Position numbers and translations under genes: made by a program | From: Nepenthes gracilis | Taxonomy: Eukaryota; Streptophyta; Magnoliopsida; Caryophyllales; Nepenthaceae | Reading direction: 5' to 3' | Length of the DNA stretch: 64,000 nt | Assembly: GCA_033239525.1 (NCBI GenBank) | Contig: BSYO01000014.1 | Span: 8,059,154-8,123,153, forward strand | Shown here: one piece after another, positions 62,573 through 64,000 of the stretch | Layout of the letters: every line of letters begins with the position of its first letter | Position numbering within the stretch: the stretch's first letter is position 1 | The notes under the pieces: model-generated | What the model saw: the letters and a program-made list of their open reading frames with translations, nothing else | Told to the model about the DNA's origin: nothing | Databases searched by the model: none

Positions 62573-64000
62573 TGTGTGGACCGGGTTATTTATCCGAATA
62601 ACCCCTCCGTCAATAAACTAATATAGTTTAATATTTAATAATTTTTGTAGAAAATTGGGCGAGTTCTCCCGAAATTTGAGCGCTTGCAAAATACGGTACT
62701 TGCAAGAAACTCTCGCACAACATCCTGAGATATAATTTAAAATCATACACGGGATCTCCGTTCCACTAAACCTTAGTAGTGGTACCGGCGTCATAACTTC
62801 GGTATGACGTCGGCGGAGGTAAAGATGCCAACTATAGAACCCAAGCATAACCACAAAAATAATAATCACAAGCGTTATAATCCATCATACAAAATCAAAC
62901 CATTTATCCACAAAATCTCTCATGCCATACATAGTCAAAATAGATCCTCGAGGTTTCTTCAAAATCCACGTTGTCGATCTTACTTCTTGGTCCCTACTGT
63001 TTCGTCGGGCATCGGGGCATTTTCATCTCAAAAGAGAGAGTGCAAGGGTGAGCTTAGCGCTCAGCAAGTATGATCATAACTCACTATCAAGCTATGGATG
63101 ATATAATCATAAAGAGGGTAACATGCAATCAAAATATCATGGAATATGGAAGGGAAAGAACATTCAATTATCATTTAACTTATGTTTTCACATTTTTACT
63201 TTAATCTTTGCGGACGGGGGCGATGGGTCGTACTAGCAAGCGATGTGGGAGGACGAGGAAAGGATCATGATTCTACCCCATGATCTAAGGCGTGAGGATT
63301 ATCTTTAGCGACCCTCCGTTGGGTCGTGCACATCATATCGTGCCATATCGTGTCGCCCCATTCCCGGGGTACCGGGGCAGTCCTCGTTCTTCCACAATAG
63401 TATCCTAAGGCGTGACACGGACACCACCTTACACACAAGCAGCCGGAATACGTGGCCCAAGTATTCTTCGGGTTTATACCATGATGGACGTGTCAAGCCA
63501 AAGAATACTACCCATTTGAGAATCCATGGCCCTAGTTTCATGATTCTTCTTTTCATCATTCCTTTGAAGGAAAGTCCACCGTGTCTCGTATATCGTATCT
63601 CCCATCTCGAGGAGGTTTCATCACATCTCCCACCTCACGGGAGGTTTCATCAATCATATATTCTTTGTGGACTTCCTTCCGTTTCATCTTCTCATAGGTT
63701 CTCATCTTTCTCATCCGTACTTGGAGATTTTGGCATTTTCATAGTTCATAAGCATGTTTGACGGTATTCCAACGGATTTGGAATTCCTTATCGTCGATGA
63801 GTCAATCTCATTGGGGTCCTCCAAAGCTCATTTAAGATCTTACAATTTTAAATGCACAGTAGTCATAGTTTTCACATCAAGGGATGCATAATTTCCATTT
63901 TCTTTTCATTTACTCTATATGAAGCTGTAATAGCATTTTGTTAAGGGCACGATCATTGTGAACGGACAGATCTTCATGAGATCGATTGTTCGGCTATTAC
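62573..64000 (-). repeat. 5' LTR of chromovirus C, truncated by window end
   Basis: Aligns with 55832-57270. By comparison with the 3' LTR, about 0.7 kb more should lie beyond position 64000, including U3 and the TATA box. Confidence 0.92.

Larger units (their letters stand above)
55832..64000 (-). mobile_element. Tekay/Del-type chromovirus C, 5' LTR running off the window
   Basis: Minus-strand element with a 3' LTR (55832-57974), polypurine tract, integrase with chromodomain, RNase H, RT, protease, gag, a Met-type primer binding site and a 5' LTR from 62573 that continues past 64000. The LTRs are near identical apart from many 1-2 base differences, so it is the youngest element here. Its target duplication cannot be checked. 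Confidence 0.95.

Overview
This window is plant nuclear DNA, most likely from a flowering plant. The evidence is one intron-containing housekeeping gene inside dense layers of LTR retrotransposons of typical plant lineages: Ty3/gypsy Tat elements with an antisense extra ORF, chromodomain-bearing Tekay/Del-type chromoviruses, and one Ty1/copia element. I cannot name the species. A run of exactly 100 N (40773-40872) is a scaffold gap.

Layout. 1-740 is the 3' part of a Tat-type LTR. 1689-25015 is an old minus-strand Tat element with 938/937 bp LTRs and a perfect CATAT target duplication. A complete minus-strand chromovirus (4302-14738) sits inside its antisense ORF and a solo LTR (21583-23703) sits inside its gag. 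25498-30499 holds the only cellular gene I recognise, a five-exon ecdysoneless (ECD/SGT1-like) homologue on the minus strand. About 0.5 kb upstream of it begins a second Tat LTR (about 31017-37092), broken by two solo chromovirus LTRs (31325-33513 and 33658-36460). 37093-40772 is degenerate transposon debris rich in CCGGAGTG minisatellites. 41925-46193 is a solo Tat LTR with a solo chromovirus LTR nested in it. 47244-50791 is the 5' half of a copia element, cut by a serial stack: chromovirus LTR A (50792-53119), LTR B (53319-55676), and a younger chromovirus C (55832 to beyond the window end).

How it works together. Nested elements are consistently less decayed than their hosts, and target duplications support five of the insertions. 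Most coding regions are broken by stops or frameshifts; the Tat reverse transcriptase has YVDN in place of YVDD. The ECD homologue looks intact: its five exons sum to 1983 nt, exactly 661 codons, with consensus splice sites.

The most unusual signal is a small conserved module inside the chromovirus LTRs, downstream of their TATA boxes. It has a short sequence block, then a hairpin (H1) whose arms change in a compensatory way between families, and in several copies a second hairpin (H2). Other points are W-box-like palindromes repeated in LTR U3 regions and higher-order minisatellites that have expanded in only one LTR of a pair.
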